Assembly (NCBI GenBank): GCA_031272575.1
Contig: JAISTO010000016.1
Location: 1-14,885 of the forward strand
DNA from: Treponema sp.
GTDB lineage: Bacteria > Spirochaetota > Spirochaetia > Treponematales > Breznakiellaceae
DNA: 14,885 nt
Direction of reading: 5' to 3'
Positions 1 through 7,530 of this stretch are shown here, one piece after another. The notes under the pieces are model-generated. The model was not told the origin of the DNA. It saw only the letters and a program-made list of their open reading frames with translations, and did not search any database. A program made the position numbers and the translations under genes. The first letter of the stretch is position 1; every line of letters begins with the position of its first letter.

Positions 1-75
1 ACGAATTTACGCGAATATTACTCTTAATAAAATTCGCGTTCATTAGCATAATTCGCGGTTAAATTCTTAAAATCC
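1..75. repeat. AT-rich stretch with repeated ATTCGCG motifs
   Basis: This AT-rich segment carries ATTCGCG at 32-38 and 51-57 and its inverse CGCGAAT at 10-16, unlike the GC-rich DNA that follows. It may be a short intergenic repeat or an upstream control region. No open frame is supported here. Confidence 0.35.
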
Positions 76-87
76 TGTTTCTTCAGA

Positions 88-120
88 GTGGGCTAAAGAT
101 ATGGGACAAGTTTAGCCCAC
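88..120. repeat. 10-bp inverted repeat upstream of the TPR gene
   Basis: GTGGGCTAAA (88-97) and TTTAGCCCAC (111-120) are perfect inverse copies around a 13-nt loop. There is no U-tract on either side; a run of seven G follows at 122-128. It could be a weak terminator for a gene outside the window or an operator for the promoter at 151-179. The pairing is certain, the role is not. Confidence 0.45.
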
Positions 121-150
121 AGGGGGGGATAAGCGCCGCTCCTACCCCTC

Positions 151-179
151 TTGACATTTTTCCTTTTCTTTCGCATACT
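151..179 (+). promoter_or_regulatory. sigma-70-like promoter, TTGACA-17-CATACT
   Basis: A perfect -35 hexamer TTGACA (151-156) is followed after 17 nt by CATACT (174-179), four of six matches to TATAAT. The expected transcript start is near 186, only about five bases before the ATG at 191, so the message would be almost leaderless. That fits the lack of a Shine-Dalgarno sequence there. Confidence 0.55.
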
Positions 180-190
180 TTCCCTATAGT

Positions 191-1219
191 ATGGCTGGCA
201 AACGATCGAAAGCGGACTATGGGCTGCATTTTCACAGGCGGCGGGTGCTTCACAATTTGGCGGCGTTCCTGGCGCTGCTCCTTGCGGTGGGGGCGGCGGT
301 GTTCGTGGGGTACCGCTGGTATGCCGCGGAGCGGAACGAGCGGGCGCTGCTCCTCGAGTACTGGCAGAAGGCCGACTACGAGGCGGCGCACAAACTGGCG
401 GGGGAACTGCTCGAGAAGCGGCCGCTCGACTACCAGACGCTCAGTCTGCGGGGCTTTTCCGCCTTTCAACTGGCTGACGCGCAGATCAACAGCGGCGACG
501 CGCTCGAGTACCTCGACGACTGCATCAGGAGCCTCCGCAAGGCGCTCATTACAAAAAACGCGCCGCGGGAGGGGAGCCTCTCCTATGTGCTGGGCAAGGC
601 CTACTATCACAAAAACGAACACACAGGGCTGGGCTACGCGGCTCTGGCGGTAAAGTACCTCGAACAGGCGCGGGAAGCCGCGTACGAGGCGCCGGATCTG
701 CCGGAGTATCTGGGGCTTGCTTATGTGGGCATAAAAGAGTATCATAAGAGTGTCGCGGCGCTTTCCGAGGCGCTTCGGGCAGAGACGGTGGGGGGCGCGG
801 CGGAGGCGGCATCGGAGGCAGAGGCGGGGAGCGAGGCAGAGCCTGCGGCACAGCCTGCGGCACAGCCTTCTGACATCCTGCTGCTTGCCATCGCGCGGTC
901 CTATCTGGAACTGAAGCAATGGGATCAGGCGAAGGCGTACCTGCACCAGTGCATCAGCATCTCGAAGGACTCAAAGACGATCAACATAGCGCGGCTGCTT
1001 CTGGGGCGCGTTTCTTTGGATACAGGCGCGTACCAGGAGGCGATACGGCAGTACCGCGCGGTGCTCAGCGAGGAAAGCGACCGAAACGCGGATGCCTGGT
1101 TTCAGTTGGGCGAGGTCTACTACGCCATGAAGGACACAACCCGCGCCCGCGCCCAATGGCGTCAGACGCTCAAGGTCAACCCGGGGCACCGGGGCGCCCG
1201 AAGCAGGTTGAATATGTAG
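191..1219 (+). CDS. Membrane-anchored TPR repeat protein
   Basis: The 342-aa protein has a basic N-terminus, one membrane segment (about residues 23-43) and then helical TPR-type repeats to the end, the clearest at about 228-333. Family knowledge suggests a scaffold facing the periplasm or cytoplasm that binds other proteins; the exact role is unknown. An Ala/Glu/Pro-rich linker (about 200-227) splits the repeats and looks variable. It lies directly before mreB, as a TPR gene does in treponemes, so a role in envelope growth is a reasonable inference. The ATG at 191 has no ribosome binding site, but a promoter sits just upstream. A GTG at 245 is a possible later start, but it would trim the basic N-terminus before the membrane segment. 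Confidence 0.8.
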   Translation: MAGKRSKADYGLHFHRRRVLHNLAAFLALLLAVGAAVFVGYRWYAAERNERALLLEYWQKADYEAAHKLAGELLEKRPLDYQTLSLRGFSAFQLADAQINSGDALEYLDDCIRSLRKALITKNAPREGSLSYVLGKAYYHKNEHTGLGYAALAVKYLEQAREAAYEAPDLPEYLGLAYVGIKEYHKSVAALSEALRAETVGGAAEAASEAEAGSEAEPAAQPAAQPSDILLLAIARSYLELKQWDQAKAYLHQCISISKDSKTINIARLLLGRVSLDTGAYQEAIRQYRAVLSEESDRNADAWFQLGEVYYAMKDTTRARAQWRQTLKVNPGHRGARSRLNM

Positions 1220-1231
1220 TTGAAAGGGAAG

Positions 1232-1280
1232 ATAAGAACACGGGCGCGGGACGCAAGTCCCCCCGCTTTCTTATTTTTTT
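1232..1280 (+). terminator. Intrinsic terminator or attenuator ahead of mreB
   Basis: ATAAGAA (1232-1238) pairs with TTCTTAT (1268-1274). Inside, CGGG pairs with CCCG, and GGGAC (1248-1252) pairs with GTCCC (1257-1261) around a GCAA tetraloop. A T-run (1274-1280) follows at once, then the mreB ribosome binding site GGAGG at 1281. This has the form of a rho-independent terminator 13 nt after the TPR stop codon. Because it touches the mreB leader it could act as an attenuator. Confidence 0.75.
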
Positions 1281-1289
1281 GGAGGAACC

Positions 1290-2318
1290 ATGTTTGGAAA
1301 TAGCACTTCGGTTATCGGCATGGATTTGGGGACCTGTAACACCCTCATCTATGTGAAGGGCAAAGACATCGTTATAAACGAACCTTCGGTGATCGCGGTC
1401 GAGCGCGGCACCAACAAGGTGCTCGCGGTCGGGGCGGACGCGAAACTGATGCTCGGGCGTACGCCGACGAACATCATCGCGCTGCGGCCTATGCGGGACG
1501 GGGTCATCGCGGACCTCGAGTTCTGCGAAAAGATGATACGTTACTTCATCTCGAAGGTGATACCCCGCTACCGCTTCGTCAAGCCGAGCATGGTAATCGG
1601 GGTGCCCTCGTGCATCACCGAGGTGGAGCGCCGCGCGGTCGAAGAGAGCGCGTACAAGGCGGGCGCGCGAAACGTCATCGTAAAAGAAGAAAGCCTGCTC
1701 GCCGCCATCGGCGCGAACATCCCCATCTACGAGCCGGCCGGGCACATGGTCTGCGATATCGGCGGGGGCACCACCGAGGTGTCCGTCATCTCGCTGGGGG
1801 GCATGGTGGTAACCAACGCCATCCGCGTGGGCGGCGACGAGTTCGACGAGGCCATAGTCACCTATGTGAAAAACAAACTCAACCTCAAAATCGGCGAGCA
1901 GATGGCCGAGGAGGTCAAGATCAAGATCGGCAACGCGACCCCGGGGAAAGAGATTCAAAAGATGGGCATAAAGGGCACCGACCTGGCCGGCACCCTGCCG
2001 AAGCAGTTGGAAATCGACTCGATTCAGGTGCGGGAGGCGCTCCAGGGGCCCATCGACGACATCGTCAAGGTGATAACGGACACGCTGGGGCAGACCCCGC
2101 CGGACCTCAACGCGGACATCGTCGAGCGCGGCATAGTCATGACGGGCGGGGGCTCGCTCCTTAAGGGGCTCACGCACCACATAACGCGGGAGACCGGCGT
2201 ACCGGTGATCCTCGCGGAGCAGCCGCTGGAATGCGTCGCGCTCGGCGCGGGCAGGTTCTACGAAAAGGTGAAAGGCTTCGACAACACGCGAAGCATCTAC
2301 GACCGGCTCAACCGATAG
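1290..2318 (+). CDS. mreB: Rod-shape-determining actin homologue MreB
   Basis: MreB polymerises with ATP on the inner face of the membrane and steers the side-wall peptidoglycan machine (MreC, MreD, RodA, PBP2). The 342-aa length is standard. Visible actin-fold motifs are phosphate-1 DLGTCNT (12-18), phosphate-2 DIGGGTTEV (156-164), the conserved KEESLLAAIGA segment (132-142) and the adenosine motif MTGGGSLLKGL (284-294). The start is set by GGAGG four bases before the ATG. It heads the mreB-mreC-mreD-mrdA run; mreC begins three bases after its stop. Expression may be limited by the terminator-like hairpin just upstream. Identification is secure. Confidence 0.97.
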   Translation: MFGNSTSVIGMDLGTCNTLIYVKGKDIVINEPSVIAVERGTNKVLAVGADAKLMLGRTPTNIIALRPMRDGVIADLEFCEKMIRYFISKVIPRYRFVKPSMVIGVPSCITEVERRAVEESAYKAGARNVIVKEESLLAAIGANIPIYEPAGHMVCDIGGGTTEVSVISLGGMVVTNAIRVGGDEFDEAIVTYVKNKLNLKIGEQMAEEVKIKIGNATPGKEIQKMGIKGTDLAGTLPKQLEIDSIQVREALQGPIDDIVKVITDTLGQTPPDLNADIVERGIVMTGGGSLLKGLTHHITRETGVPVILAEQPLECVALGAGRFYEKVKGFDNTRSIYDRLNR

Positions 2319-2321
2319 CCC

Positions 2322-3194
2322 ATGTTGAACGACACGCTCGCGGGCCTGCGAAAAAAGTATGTCACTCCGAGGCTGGTGGTTTTCATCATCCTTATGCTCG
2401 TTTCTTTTTCGCTGCTCTTTTTTTCGACCCGCAGTTTTATCATCAACTTTAAGGATGTGGGGCTCTCGGCCTACTCCGGTATGCGGGGGGGGCTGCGCGA
2501 GGTGGGGGCCTTCGTGTCCCGCACCGTGAACGCGGTCAAGGCCCTGTCCACGTTGCGGCAGGAGTACGCGGAACTGCAGGAGCGGGTCGCGCGCTACGAG
2601 CAACTGGAACGGAACGCCGCCGAAATCCTGCAAGAGAACCTGCGCCTGCGCGAGCAGTTGCAGTTTTCCCGGAGCCTGGGCTATCGGCACATACCGGCGG
2701 CGCTGACGGGCCGCGATCCGGACAACCTCTTTTCCGCGCTGGTGATCAACAAGGGGCGCCACTCGGGGGTAACGCAGAACATGCCGGTGATCGCCTGGCA
2801 GAACGGGGTGCAGGCCCTGGTCGGCAAGGTCGTGCAGGCCGGGCAGTTTGAAAGCCTGGTCATGCCGGTCTACGACCTCAGTTTCTTTGCCTCCGCGCGC
2901 CTTTCCGCGTCCCGCTACGAGGGCATCGTGGAGGGCCAGGGCGAGCGCGAGCGGCCCCTCCTGATGCGCTTCATCATAAAGCGGGCGAAGGACGATATCG
3001 CGGAGGGCGATCTGGTGAGCACCTCCGGCATGGGGGGCGTGTACCCGGCGGGCATCAACATAGGCCGCGTCAGCAGGACGATCTACGAGGAGAGTGAAAT
3101 GTCCATGGAACTGGAACTGGCCGCCCTGATCGATTTTTCCCGCCTCGAGTACGTGTTCGTGATAGGGCATGATGACGCGGGGGGGGCGCCTTAG
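2322..3194 (+). CDS. mreC: Rod-shape-determining protein MreC
   Basis: MreC is a bitopic protein whose outer domain links cytoplasmic MreB to the wall synthases and activates PBP2/RodA. The 290 residues show a short cytoplasmic tail, a membrane helix (about 18-36), a coiled coil (about 70-118) and the beta-rich MreC domain (about 120-283). The family signature VSTSGMGGVYPAGINIG is at 232-248. It starts three bases after the mreB stop with no clear ribosome binding site, so translation is probably coupled to mreB. Its end overlaps the earliest possible mreD start. Confidence 0.95.
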   Translation: MLNDTLAGLRKKYVTPRLVVFIILMLVSFSLLFFSTRSFIINFKDVGLSAYSGMRGGLREVGAFVSRTVNAVKALSTLRQEYAELQERVARYEQLERNAAEILQENLRLREQLQFSRSLGYRHIPAALTGRDPDNLFSALVINKGRHSGVTQNMPVIAWQNGVQALVGKVVQAGQFESLVMPVYDLSFFASARLSASRYEGIVEGQGERERPLLMRFIIKRAKDDIAEGDLVSTSGMGGVYPAGINIGRVSRTIYEESEMSMELELAALIDFSRLEYVFVIGHDDAGGAP

Positions 3195-3195
3195 C

Positions 3196-3699
3196 ATGGC
3201 CAAAAAAATCGCCTGGGCTGCCGCCTTTATCGTCGTGGCGGCCCTCCTGCAGTCGACCCTCTTCTCGCGGCTTGCCCTCTATATGTACGCGGGGCCCGAT
3301 CTCGCGCTCCTCATCGTCGTCTACTGCGCCTACCTCAACGGGAGCCTGCACGGGGAGATCCTCGGCTTTCTGGCCGGCTTCCTGGTAGACCTCCTCTCGC
3401 AGGCGCCGGTGGGCTTCCACATGGTCATCTTTACCGCGATAGGGGCCCTGGCCGGGCTGCTAAAGGGCAACTTCTTCCTCGACTTTATCCTGCTGCCCCT
3501 GGCGCTCTGCGCGGGCGCCACCGCGGCCAAGGCGGCGGCTTCACTCATCCTCTATTTCCTTTTTTCGACCCCCGCGTACTCGTTTTCAAGGCCCATGTTC
3601 TGGGTGGAACTGGCGCTCAACACCGCGCTGGGGCCCTTCCTCTTCGCGCTGCTGAACCGCTTCAGGCCCCTGCTCGCGGTGCGGCGGGAGGCCGAATGA
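3196..3699 (+). CDS. mreD: Rod-shape-determining membrane protein MreD
   Basis: This 167-aa, very hydrophobic protein has about five membrane segments (FIVVAALLQ, LALLIVVYCAYL, ILGFLAGFLVDLL, the run after FFLDF, and a last helix before FALLNRF). The polar LVDLLSQAPVG loop is typical of MreD. Order and size support the call. I chose the ATG at 3196 because it gives the usual short basic start (MAKK) right after the mreC stop. ATG ATG at 3169-3174 would add nine residues and overlap mreC. The stop overlaps the mrdA start as ATGA (3696-3699), so the two are probably translationally coupled. Confidence 0.9.
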   Translation: MAKKIAWAAAFIVVAALLQSTLFSRLALYMYAGPDLALLIVVYCAYLNGSLHGEILGFLAGFLVDLLSQAPVGFHMVIFTAIGALAGLLKGNFFLDFILLPLALCAGATAAKAAASLILYFLFSTPAYSFSRPMFWVELALNTALGPFLFALLNRFRPLLAVRREAE

Positions 3700-5576
3700 G
3701 CGCGCCCTTCCTCGATTCGCCGGACGCGCCCGGGGAAAAATCCGCGCGGCGCATCCTGGTGCTGCGCCTGCTGTTTATCGCCATCTTCGCGGTCTACGCG
3801 CTGCGCCTCTTCAATATGCAGGTCACCGAGGGCGCGGTGTACCTGTCCCGCGCCCAAAACATCGCGCGCCGCACCTCCGTGCTCCCCCCTCAGCGGGGTG
3901 AAATTTTCGACCGCGACTTTGCATCCCCCCTCGCGCAAAACGAACACACCTTCGCGGTGAGTTTTACCCCGGGCGAGATCCCCGGCGCGGAGGTGCCGGA
4001 GGTCCTGGCGCGGCTCGGCGGCATCATGCAGATACCCCTCGAGCAGATTGAAAGGCGGGTGCCCCCGACTCAGTACCAACTCTACCAGCCGATCGAGATC
4101 GCCTCCAATGTCTCTTACGCCACGGTCGCGGCCCTCTCCGAGCGCGCGGACCTGCTGCCCGGGGTCACCTGGCAGTCGAAGCCCATGCGCACCTACCCCG
4201 GGCTCGGCAGCCTCTCCCACATCATCGGCTACATGGGGAACATTACGCGGGACGAACTCACCATGCTGTACAACAAGGGCTACCACGAAGGGGACCTGAT
4301 CGGCAAGGCCGGCGTCGAGAAAGAGTATGATGAGTTGCTGCGGGGCAAGGAGGGCCATGAGACCCGCACGGTGGACGCGCGGGGCCGGCGCGTGTCCGGC
4401 GACTCGAACCAGCGGGTGGCGCCCGAAACCGGCAAGAACCTGGTGCTCACCATCGACCGGCGGATTCAGACCCTGGCGGAAAAGGCCCTCGGCAAGCGCA
4501 TGGGGGCCGTGGTGGTGCTGCGGCCGGCCACCGGCGAGGTCCTCGCGATGGTCTCGTACCCCTGGTACGACCCCAACATCTTCACCCGACCCCGTGGGGG
4601 CGAGTACAGCGCGCTGCTCAACGACCCGAACAAGCCCCTCCTGAACCGCGCGATCCAGTCGAACTATCCGCCTGCTTCCACATTCAAAGTGATAATGACG
4701 ACCGGCATCCTCAACGAGAGTTCGTTCCCCCAGGATCGCCGCGTCGAATGCCAGGGCGAAATGGATTACGGCCAGCGCCTCTGGCGCTGCCATATCCGCA
4801 AGCCAGGGCATGGCAGGCTGAACCTGCAGCAGGCCATGGCCCAGTCCTGCGACATCTACTTCTGGAATGTGGGCCGCGACTACCTGGGGGTCGAGCGCAT
4901 CGTCAACTACGCGGCGGACTTCGGCTTCGGCGAACTGAGCGGCATAGACCTGCCCGGCGAGATCCCCGGCCTGATCCCCACCCCGCAGTGGAAGGAGCGC
5001 CGCCTGCACGAACGCTGGCTCGGCGGCGACACGATGAATATGTCCATCGGCCAGGGTTATACCCTCGTAACCCCCATCCAGATGGCGGATATGGTCGCCA
5101 TGGTGGTGAACAACGGCACGATCTACGTGCCGCACATCCTCAAGGAGGTGCGCGACCCCCAGAGCGGCGAGGTGCTCGAGAGCATAGCCCCCCAGGTCCT
5201 CCACAAGAGTGACATCGCGCCGGGGGTATTCGAGACCGTGCGCCGCAATATGCGCAGCGTCATAAGCGAGGGCACGGCCCGCTACCCGCTCAACATCCGC
5301 TCGGTCGAGATCGCCGGCAAGACCGGCACCGGCGAGGTCGGCCTGCAGAACCGCTGGCACTCCTGGTTCGCCGCCTACGCCCCCTACCGCACGGACAAGC
5401 CGGAGGAGCGGGTCGTGGTGTCGATCATCGTCGAGGCCGTGAACGACTGGGAGTGGTGGGCCACCTACGCCTCCGCGATCATCTTCCAGGGCATCTTCGC
5501 GCGCCAGAACTACGACGACGCGGTTACCGCCCTCGGCTTCGAGTCACTGGGCCCCATCCAGGGCCGCCGGGAGTAG
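3696..5576 (+). CDS. mrdA: Penicillin-binding protein 2, elongation transpeptidase
   Basis: PBP2 cross-links new side-wall peptidoglycan in the periplasm as partner of RodA. The 626 residues show a membrane anchor (about 22-40), the pedestal domain starting with RGEIFDR, and the transpeptidase domain. Active-site motifs are STFK (S328 nucleophile, K331), SCD (384-386) in the SxN place, and KTGT (542-545). H372 and C385 are 13 residues apart, matching two ligands of the zinc site described in E. coli PBP2. GGGAGG lies four bases before the ATG, which overlaps the mreD stop. The last codon and stop fall inside a heptamer repeat, so the natural C-terminus may have been altered. rodA, normally next, is not present. 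Confidence 0.95.
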   Translation: MSAPFLDSPDAPGEKSARRILVLRLLFIAIFAVYALRLFNMQVTEGAVYLSRAQNIARRTSVLPPQRGEIFDRDFASPLAQNEHTFAVSFTPGEIPGAEVPEVLARLGGIMQIPLEQIERRVPPTQYQLYQPIEIASNVSYATVAALSERADLLPGVTWQSKPMRTYPGLGSLSHIIGYMGNITRDELTMLYNKGYHEGDLIGKAGVEKEYDELLRGKEGHETRTVDARGRRVSGDSNQRVAPETGKNLVLTIDRRIQTLAEKALGKRMGAVVVLRPATGEVLAMVSYPWYDPNIFTRPRGGEYSALLNDPNKPLLNRAIQSNYPPASTFKVIMTTGILNESSFPQDRRVECQGEMDYGQRLWRCHIRKPGHGRLNLQQAMAQSCDIYFWNVGRDYLGVERIVNYAADFGFGELSGIDLPGEIPGLIPTPQWKERRLHERWLGGDTMNMSIGQGYTLVTPIQMADMVAMVVNNGTIYVPHILKEVRDPQSGEVLESIAPQVLHKSDIAPGVFETVRRNMRSVISEGTARYPLNIRSVEIAGKTGTGEVGLQNRWHSWFAAYAPYRTDKPEERVVVSIIVEAVNDWEWWATYASAIIFQGIFARQNYDDAVTALGFESLGPIQGRRE

Positions 5577-5601
5577 GGAGTGGGGGGCGTGATGCGGGGG
5601 C
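5569..5601. repeat. Heptamer array plus 17-mer at the mrdA end, copy 1
   Basis: GGGAGTA, GGGAGTG and GGGGGCG form a 7-bp periodic run (5569-5589) that leads into GGGCGTGATGCGGGGGC (5585-5601). The same 17-mer, also preceded by GGGANTN-like heptamers, recurs at 14122-14138. The TAG stop of mrdA (5574-5576) lies within the repeat. Confidence 0.6.
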
Positions 5602-5637
5602 TTTGTCATGAAGCGCTTTCAGTTTTTTGCCCGGCAT
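5600..5637 (-). pseudogene. Fossil 5' end of a second small TPR gene
   Basis: Read on the minus strand from 5637 this encodes MPGKKLKALHDKA, matching MPGKKLKSLLTKA, the start of the intact TPR gene (5681-6169). AGGAG stands eight bases before this ATG, the same spacing as GGAGGAG in the intact copy. Similarity ends near 5600, where the frame runs into the repeat at the end of mrdA. A 26-bp block (5617-5642) is identical to 6149-6174. I read it as what is left of a duplicated gene. Confidence 0.65.
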
Positions 5638-5681
5638 TATGCGTTCTCCTGCCTGGTCCATACCTTGCTTTTGCTCGCCAT
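5637..5681 (-). pseudogene. 14-codon remnant of a BspA-type C-terminus
   Basis: The frame ATG...TAA encodes MASKSKVWTRQENA. Its KVWTRQENA end matches KIWTKEETA, the end of the zinc-ribbon/BspA protein at 6169-7521. Its ATG overlaps the stop of the TPR gene (TAATG), and its stop overlaps the start of the TPR fossil in the same way. It is most likely debris from a tandem duplication of the BspA-TPR gene pair; translation as a tiny peptide is possible but unsupported. Confidence 0.55.
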
Positions 5682-6169
5682 TATGCCTTTTCTCTCTGAG
5701 CATCCCGCGTGCGTTTTGCTTCCGCAAGCCCGTTTTTCGCGCTTTCGTAGTCGGGTTCAAGTTTAAGCGCGTGTTCAAAGTTGGCTATGGCCCGGTCGTA
5801 GTTACCTTTGCCAAGGCAGGCGCCGCCTCGAACAACATAGTGGTCTGCCTCGTCAGGGGCACGTTTGATTGCCTCGTTGCAGTCCGATATTGCCAGATCG
5901 TAATCCCCTTTGTCTTTATAGGCCATGCCTCGAATGACATAGTTGATTGCCTCATTCGGCTCAAGTTTGACCGCCGTGCTGAAATCATCGATTGCCCGGT
6001 CATAGTCGCCTTTTTCCTCGTAGGCGTTGCCCCTGAATAGATAGGCAGCGCTGTCATCCGGATCAAGCGCGATTGCCTCGGTATACAGCCGTATCGCCTC
6101 GTCGTGATCGCCCGCTTCAAGGGCAACGTCAGCTTTGGTAAGTAGTGATTTCAGTTTTTTGCCCGGCAT
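5681..6169 (-). CDS. Small soluble TPR protein
   Basis: The 162-aa protein is made almost wholly of four 34-residue TPR units (about 7-40, 41-74, 75-108, 109-142). They share the pattern RGxAYxxKGDYDxAIxDFxxAxxLxP. There is no signal peptide or membrane helix, so it should be a cytoplasmic protein-binding module. The start is the ATG at 6169: GGAGGAG (6178-6184) lies eight bases upstream inside the preceding gene, and the ATG overlaps that gene's stop as TAATG. An in-frame ATG at 6193 lacks such a site. Coupling implies that it acts together with the zinc-ribbon/BspA protein. The partner is unknown. Confidence 0.85.
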   Translation of the reverse strand: MPGKKLKSLLTKADVALEAGDHDEAIRLYTEAIALDPDDSAAYLFRGNAYEEKGDYDRAIDDFSTAVKLEPNEAINYVIRGMAYKDKGDYDLAISDCNEAIKRAPDEADHYVVRGGACLGKGNYDRAIANFEHALKLEPDYESAKNGLAEAKRTRDAQREKA

Positions 6170-7521
6170 TATGCAGTCTCCTCCTTTGTCCATATCTTAC
6201 CGTCCGGTTCCCGCGTGTATGTGCCAGCGCGGGGCATAGCCGCAAAATACGCTTCTCTCAAGGCGTTGCCGGGCATAAAAGGAGTGGACTTAAAAGCATC
6301 GCTGCCAAAGTCCTCGATTGCTATATCGCTCCCTTCCGCGAACGTCACACTCGTCAACGCATCACCGAGAAACGCCCATTTCCCAATACTGGTAACGCCG
6401 GCGGGGATGATGATGTTTGCAAGTTTTTTACAACCACTGAAAGCCCCGTCTCCGATACTGGTGACACTTCCGGAAATCGTCACACTTTCAAGCCGCTTGC
6501 AGTCGGAAAATGCGAATTTCCCGATACTGGTAACATCATCAGGAATCGTCAGCGTCTTGCACTTGCCCTTGCAACGGGTGAGCGTGTGCTCCTCGTTGAT
6601 GTCAAGTATGTGAAACTTCTCCAGATTTCTGATGGCTTGGTCGAGCCGCTCCTGTGCGCCATCGTGTCTCTGTTTTACAAGTTTCTTGTAATTGCGTATG
6701 GCTTTTTTGTAGTAGGCTGGTGTACGTTCATCATGCAATTTGTCATAACAGATTGCGGCATTGAGCCAAGCGGGAGCGGAGCTGTCAAGCACGCCGCAGT
6801 TGTTGCCGATTTGTTTATACTCCTCTGCCGCCTCGGCATAGTTTTTATCGCGGAAAAGCGCTGCCGCGTGTTCCATTTTACGCTTCCATACTTTTGTTGT
6901 GTCAATAGGGGCCGGTGTGAGAGTATCCGGTACGCATGAAGCGCCATACTCATCTTTGTATGCAAAACGCCGGGCTATGTCACGGCTTGCCAGGAATCGG
7001 GCCGCGTCTATAAGGGGAAGCGCGCGCCCCGTTTTTGCATTATGAACGCGGCGTAATTCAGACTGTAAATCTGAGAATGTTTTCCAAAACTTTTGGAAAA
7101 AAGTGATGGAAATTGACCCCGGAATCACCGCTGGGAGGAGAGCCTTTAGAATTTCAAAATATGACGCCTCTGCCTCGTCTATGACAAGATATTTATAGAG
7201 AAGGCCGCAGAAAATCAAAGCCGTGATGAGTGTTATAACCCCAGATATAACAAGCCCAAGGGAAGCCCTTTTCCGCCGTGCCAGATGGCCATTGGCAATT
7301 TTGACAAGTTCCGCTTGACCTTCGGCAGAGTCCAAAAAGGCCCGATACGCGCGCTCGGCTTCTTGACGGCGTTTCTCGGCTTCCTGACGGCGGATTTCGG
7401 CGTTGTGTTCCAGTTCCGCGTTGACTTCATCCCTGTCAGCCCAATCGTGTTCACCGCCGGCTTCACAATCCGTGCTTTGACGCCGGGCACGTTCCTGTCC
7501 GCATTTTCGGCATTTCCACAT
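6169..7521 (-). CDS. Zinc-ribbon, membrane, TPR and BspA-like LRR protein
   Basis: This 450-aa protein has an unusual mix of parts. Residues 4-25 hold C4-x2-C7, C19 and H25, a zinc-ribbon-like knuckle ending in HDW. A charged EAEKRRQEAER coiled coil follows (about 45-60), then two membrane segments (about 88-110 and 125-143). A TPR-like stretch spans about 215-285. Three or four BspA-type LRR_5 repeats lie at about 322-395 (TSIGxxAFxxCxxLxxVTI). The tail is GTYTREPDGKIWTK. BspA repeats are usually on secreted proteins, but there is no signal peptide and the two-helix topology leaves both ends on one side, probably the cytoplasm. AGGAGG precedes the ATG. It begins nine bases after the radical SAM gene. 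Function unknown. Confidence 0.85.
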   Translation of the reverse strand: MWKCRKCGQERARRQSTDCEAGGEHDWADRDEVNAELEHNAEIRRQEAEKRRQEAERAYRAFLDSAEGQAELVKIANGHLARRKRASLGLVISGVITLITALIFCGLLYKYLVIDEAEASYFEILKALLPAVIPGSISITFFQKFWKTFSDLQSELRRVHNAKTGRALPLIDAARFLASRDIARRFAYKDEYGASCVPDTLTPAPIDTTKVWKRKMEHAAALFRDKNYAEAAEEYKQIGNNCGVLDSSAPAWLNAAICYDKLHDERTPAYYKKAIRNYKKLVKQRHDGAQERLDQAIRNLEKFHILDINEEHTLTRCKGKCKTLTIPDDVTSIGKFAFSDCKRLESVTISGSVTSIGDGAFSGCKKLANIIIPAGVTSIGKWAFLGDALTSVTFAEGSDIAIEDFGSDAFKSTPFMPGNALREAYFAAMPRAGTYTREPDGKIWTKEETA

Positions 7522-7530
7522 ATAGTCCTC

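Noticed and set aside
83..946. Long open frame antisense to the TPR gene
   Set aside because: Arg/Pro/Leu-rich product typical of a shadow frame in GC-rich DNA, no ribosome binding site and no known motifs.
1176..3203. 675-codon antisense frame across mreB and mreC
   Set aside because: Mirror of strong GC-rich codon bias in real genes; composition (His, Asp, Arg, Val) is not that of a real protein.
3552..5360. 602-codon antisense frame across mrdA
   Set aside because: Shadow of the well-supported mrdA gene on the other strand.
5608..5630. AAGCGCTT followed by TTTTTT as a terminator for mrdA
   Set aside because: The T-run belongs to the TPR start codons (AAAAAACTG on the other strand) and the stem is too short and loop-less to be convincing.
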